DNA of 64,000 nucleotides. Source: Ignelater luminosus (lineage: Eukaryota; Arthropoda; Insecta; Coleoptera; Elateridae). Made by a program: the position numbers and the translations under genes. Shown one piece after another: positions 61,316 to 64,000 of the stretch. The stretch covers positions 17,554 through 81,553 of the forward strand of contig VTPC01008591.1 of assembly GCA_011009095.1 (NCBI GenBank), given 5' to 3'. The notes under the pieces were generated by a model that did no database searches, was not told the origin of the DNA, and saw only the letters and a list, made by a program, of their open reading frames with translations. Every line of letters starts with the position of its first letter. Within the stretch, counting starts at the first letter, position 1.

Positions 61316-64000
61316 GAAAAGCGAAAAATACAATTTTACGAGTGCAACTTAAATATGCAACTTTTCTAGGATAAAAAGATAATGCAGACTTGAAGAGATT
61401 TTAAGAATCCTAATAAAATAAAGCAACGGAGAAATTGAGAAAGATACTTAAAGATGTGGATGGATCCGGTTTAAAAAGTAATTTCGCCACTTTCTCTGAT
61501 ACTTGAACCGCCTTGAAGAAAAATTGAGGAAAAATGCAACAATAGTGAAACATGCTCCCCGGATCACGAACCATAAAAACAAACTACTGACAAGAGAGAA
61601 AATAATCTATAGATACCGTGAATTGTGAAGGAGATCGAGCAGAATTGAATCATCTGAGCAGCATGATGATCTTCGTGCAAGTAGAAAAATGGAAGGTCAT
61701 GATGATGTCTATCGCTTATGATTGGCTAGAAAGTTGTAATCTTTTGGCCAAGTATAAATTACTCTTATGCAGCTTTTTAATAGAGTCGTTTGCATTATGG
61801 AAAGCAGCGATGATTTAAGATATGCCTATATCATCATATCTTCTTTTCGAAAGACACGAAAAGCTGACATTACTAGAAAGTTTTAGTTATTTTCTTCATG
61901 GACATCAGAAAAATTTTAAAACGCCAATTTTGTTCTTTGTGTTCTGCTCTGCAGATATTACTGGGCCGGGTAATTTGGCAACTACAATACGAGATGAGTT
62001 TTTAGGATATTTAGTAAACAGGGTTCAACTGATAGACCTTTTGAAAAGCAGCCTTACTTCAACAGAAGTTGTCGCTTATTAAACAGAAAAAGTGCACTCA
62101 TAGTTGAAAGGACCGTGTCACTATCAAATTCTTCAATTACAATAGTAACATTACAGAAATACAATGTCACACATTGTTCTGTTTTTACAGAAAAGGTAAT
62201 GCTAAGTCTGTTCAGCTACTGTAGAAAGACAGTGAACCTCGAAACTAAAAGTACGTTTTCAAAAATTTGAGCATACATCAAGATATAAAGAAGCCGGGAG
62301 AGGTTCGTTTTAGGGAGGTTTTAATTTTGACAAACTTAAATTTCTACATATCAATAAACTGTAGCTTGTCAGTCAGTTGAAGATTGTTCTAAGATTGGCT
62401 TCTTTGCCTCCTGCTAAAGATGCAGTTCACCAGCACTTTTATAGATTCAACGTTGGCAGAAATAATTTGCAACTGGTCGGTGCGAAATAGCTCTCTTGTT
62501 CCTATCCCAGGTCTTCTGTTAAAATAAAGGTCAGATATTTCACTCCGTATTCCAACAATGTTTCTATTTTTTGTTTCTGCTCATTTACATTTGCAGTTCT
62601 GGGAGTTTACCACGACTACGCTTTTACGCGCGTTTTATGAAAATTGCATACCACTTGCGCAGTGCATGTCAAAATGCTCTGGGAGTTGCTTTGAGAGAGA
62701 GAGAGAAAGCGCGCAATAGAATCCAAAAACTTGCCGAAGTGAAATATCTGACTTTTATTTAATCTGTGACCTGACTAACTCTTGTATCGATTAATTGTAA
62801 CGGTAAGAAAGAGTATAAAGACTGGTGGACACCAGGCTACTTTCTAGCTTGCCATCTTATGAGGAAGTCGATATATTCCAAAAACTTAATTGTTTTACAA
62901 TGTAACTTCATTTTACTTAATTATATTTCCAATAACAATAAAAATAAATACAAAATACAAAAGTTGTAGATTTTTCAAGAATTTTCCACTTTTTTGCCAC
63001 TTAGGCCATTTGACTCGTCATATCTTACTGAATCCAGCATTAATTTACAGTTTGTTGAGCACATATGATTACCCTCGTCATATCTCAGAAAAGGGACAAA
63101 TTTAGGGGACTATGCGTGGATTGGTAAGGGTTATAAAAAGAGCGCGTGCACAAATTTTTAGTTTTATCCGGATTTTCTTCAACTTTATGCTGATTATTCC
63201 TCGATTCTTCCGGTTAGTGACAGTGTTGGTAATAAGCAAAAAGTAAACCGACACAACCAATTAACTAAGTAAATGAATTATGTTATGGAAGGTGAATATA
63301 TCAATATTCAGGTTTTGGTTTGAATCTTTCTTTACTGGAACGTGGCAAACGCAAAGTGAATAAATAAACAAATGGCTTCCTGTTTTTGCAAATAGGGCTC
63401 CGCCCACTGTTTTTCTTCTTTGAACAATATCTACTTTTAATTGACTTTACCAAAAGCTTAAAAAAATGCAGTATTCAAAAGTGTCAAGAATTTTGATTTT
63501 AATAAAATATGCAATGATTGACAATGCTTATTAAATCGATTTTTATACGTTTAAGGTTGGTATAACTACTAAAAAGTATTATTTATCAACCAATTTAAAC
63601 TTGATTAACTGAAATCAATCAGCCAACGATGAAAAATTAAAAACTGTTTGTTGTGCATTCTTTGCGAGGTAGCGTGAGATTGTATCTCGATTAAACGTAG
63701 AAGTCACAAGCAAAGGTTGTGTAACTTCCATTCGCAAGTTGAATTTATCATTGTGATATTCACTACTTATCTCGATATTCTTTCAGCACAATCTCAGTTT
63801 GAGAACATCACTTTGTTCGTTAATGAAATTATAAACAATCGAGATATTGCGTAATTTAACCCTTATCAGACAGTGTAATGAATATGATAACTTATTATAA
63901 TGTACAATGTCTTAGAAATCATCCTGAGAACTCTTTTTTTTATTTGACAGAAATTTATTTAAAACTCACAAAGTGCAACATATTATTTTAACTTACAAAC
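61316..64000. other. intergenic to window end, no gene supported
   Basis: AT-rich DNA. The frames at 61618-62082 and 62571-62762 lack convincing motifs; ADITGPGNLATTIRDEFL at about 61950 is faintly like a hAT DUF4371 segment but too short to call. A short GA repeat lies at 62693-62707. Confidence 0.45.

Noticed and set aside
61822..62082. Frame faintly like a hAT DUF4371 segment
   Set aside because: The similarity is a handful of residues with no further blocks nearby.
1..64000. CRISPR arrays, bacterial operons, riboswitches, rRNA
   Set aside because: No evenly spaced direct repeats with unique spacers, no dense coding, no rRNA-like sequence; the window is eukaryotic.

Overview
The window looks like nuclear DNA from an insect or another arthropod. 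It is AT-rich and intron-containing, almost empty of long open reading frames, and full of decayed transposable elements of types common in insects: mariner, hAT, Tc1/IS630-like and pogo transposases, RTE-type LINEs, and LTR pieces. Most short open frames are chance frames or fragments of these dead elements. The order of insect cannot be fixed from this sequence.

The one convincing host gene is a three-exon gene at 41573-42130 (+). It encodes a 145-residue secreted-looking protein with an eight-cysteine single von Willebrand C (SVWC) domain and a very basic tail. Its two introns (59 and 61 bp) have GT-AG ends, and the joined exons keep one frame.

Layout. 150-1000: IS630/Tc1-like transposase relic (-). 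8800-11958: complete hAT element with a perfect 8-bp target duplication and a broken ZMYM1-like transposase (-). 13130-16045: RTE LINE (+) ending in an (AAG)n tail. 18665-19105: lone copy of a ~440-bp terminal repeat. 22023-24335: element with two inverted copies of that repeat around a broken, spliced gene for a protein with a Cys-rich C-terminus (-). 25091-26142: internally deleted mariner (+). 29480-29802: solo LTR with a 4-bp duplication. 32115-35592: second hAT (-), with a nearly complete mariner inserted in its zinc-finger codons. 36033-38022: third hAT, partly palindromic, keeping only a transposase C-terminus. 38505-38800 and 43380-43640: two Tc1-like relics. 43016-43252: 77-bp-arm hairpin. 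43875-44735: GC/CpG-rich island with a 134-bp G-free run. 46735-47060: pogo/Tigger relic. 50880-51270: LINE RNase H relic (-). 56934-61315: second RTE LINE (-), split by a 1992-bp insertion with TGT...ACA ends and a 4-bp duplication.

The elements do not work together as a pathway. Together they record successive insertions, and three of the nestings or duplications can be read to the base (mariner into hAT, LTR-like insert into LINE, hAT target duplications). The remaining DNA shows no gene I can support. A few GC-richer unique stretches (5285-5640, 21240-21560, 30500-31230, 49045-49190, 55975-56165) could be regulatory or conserved noncoding DNA, but that needs comparison with related genomes.
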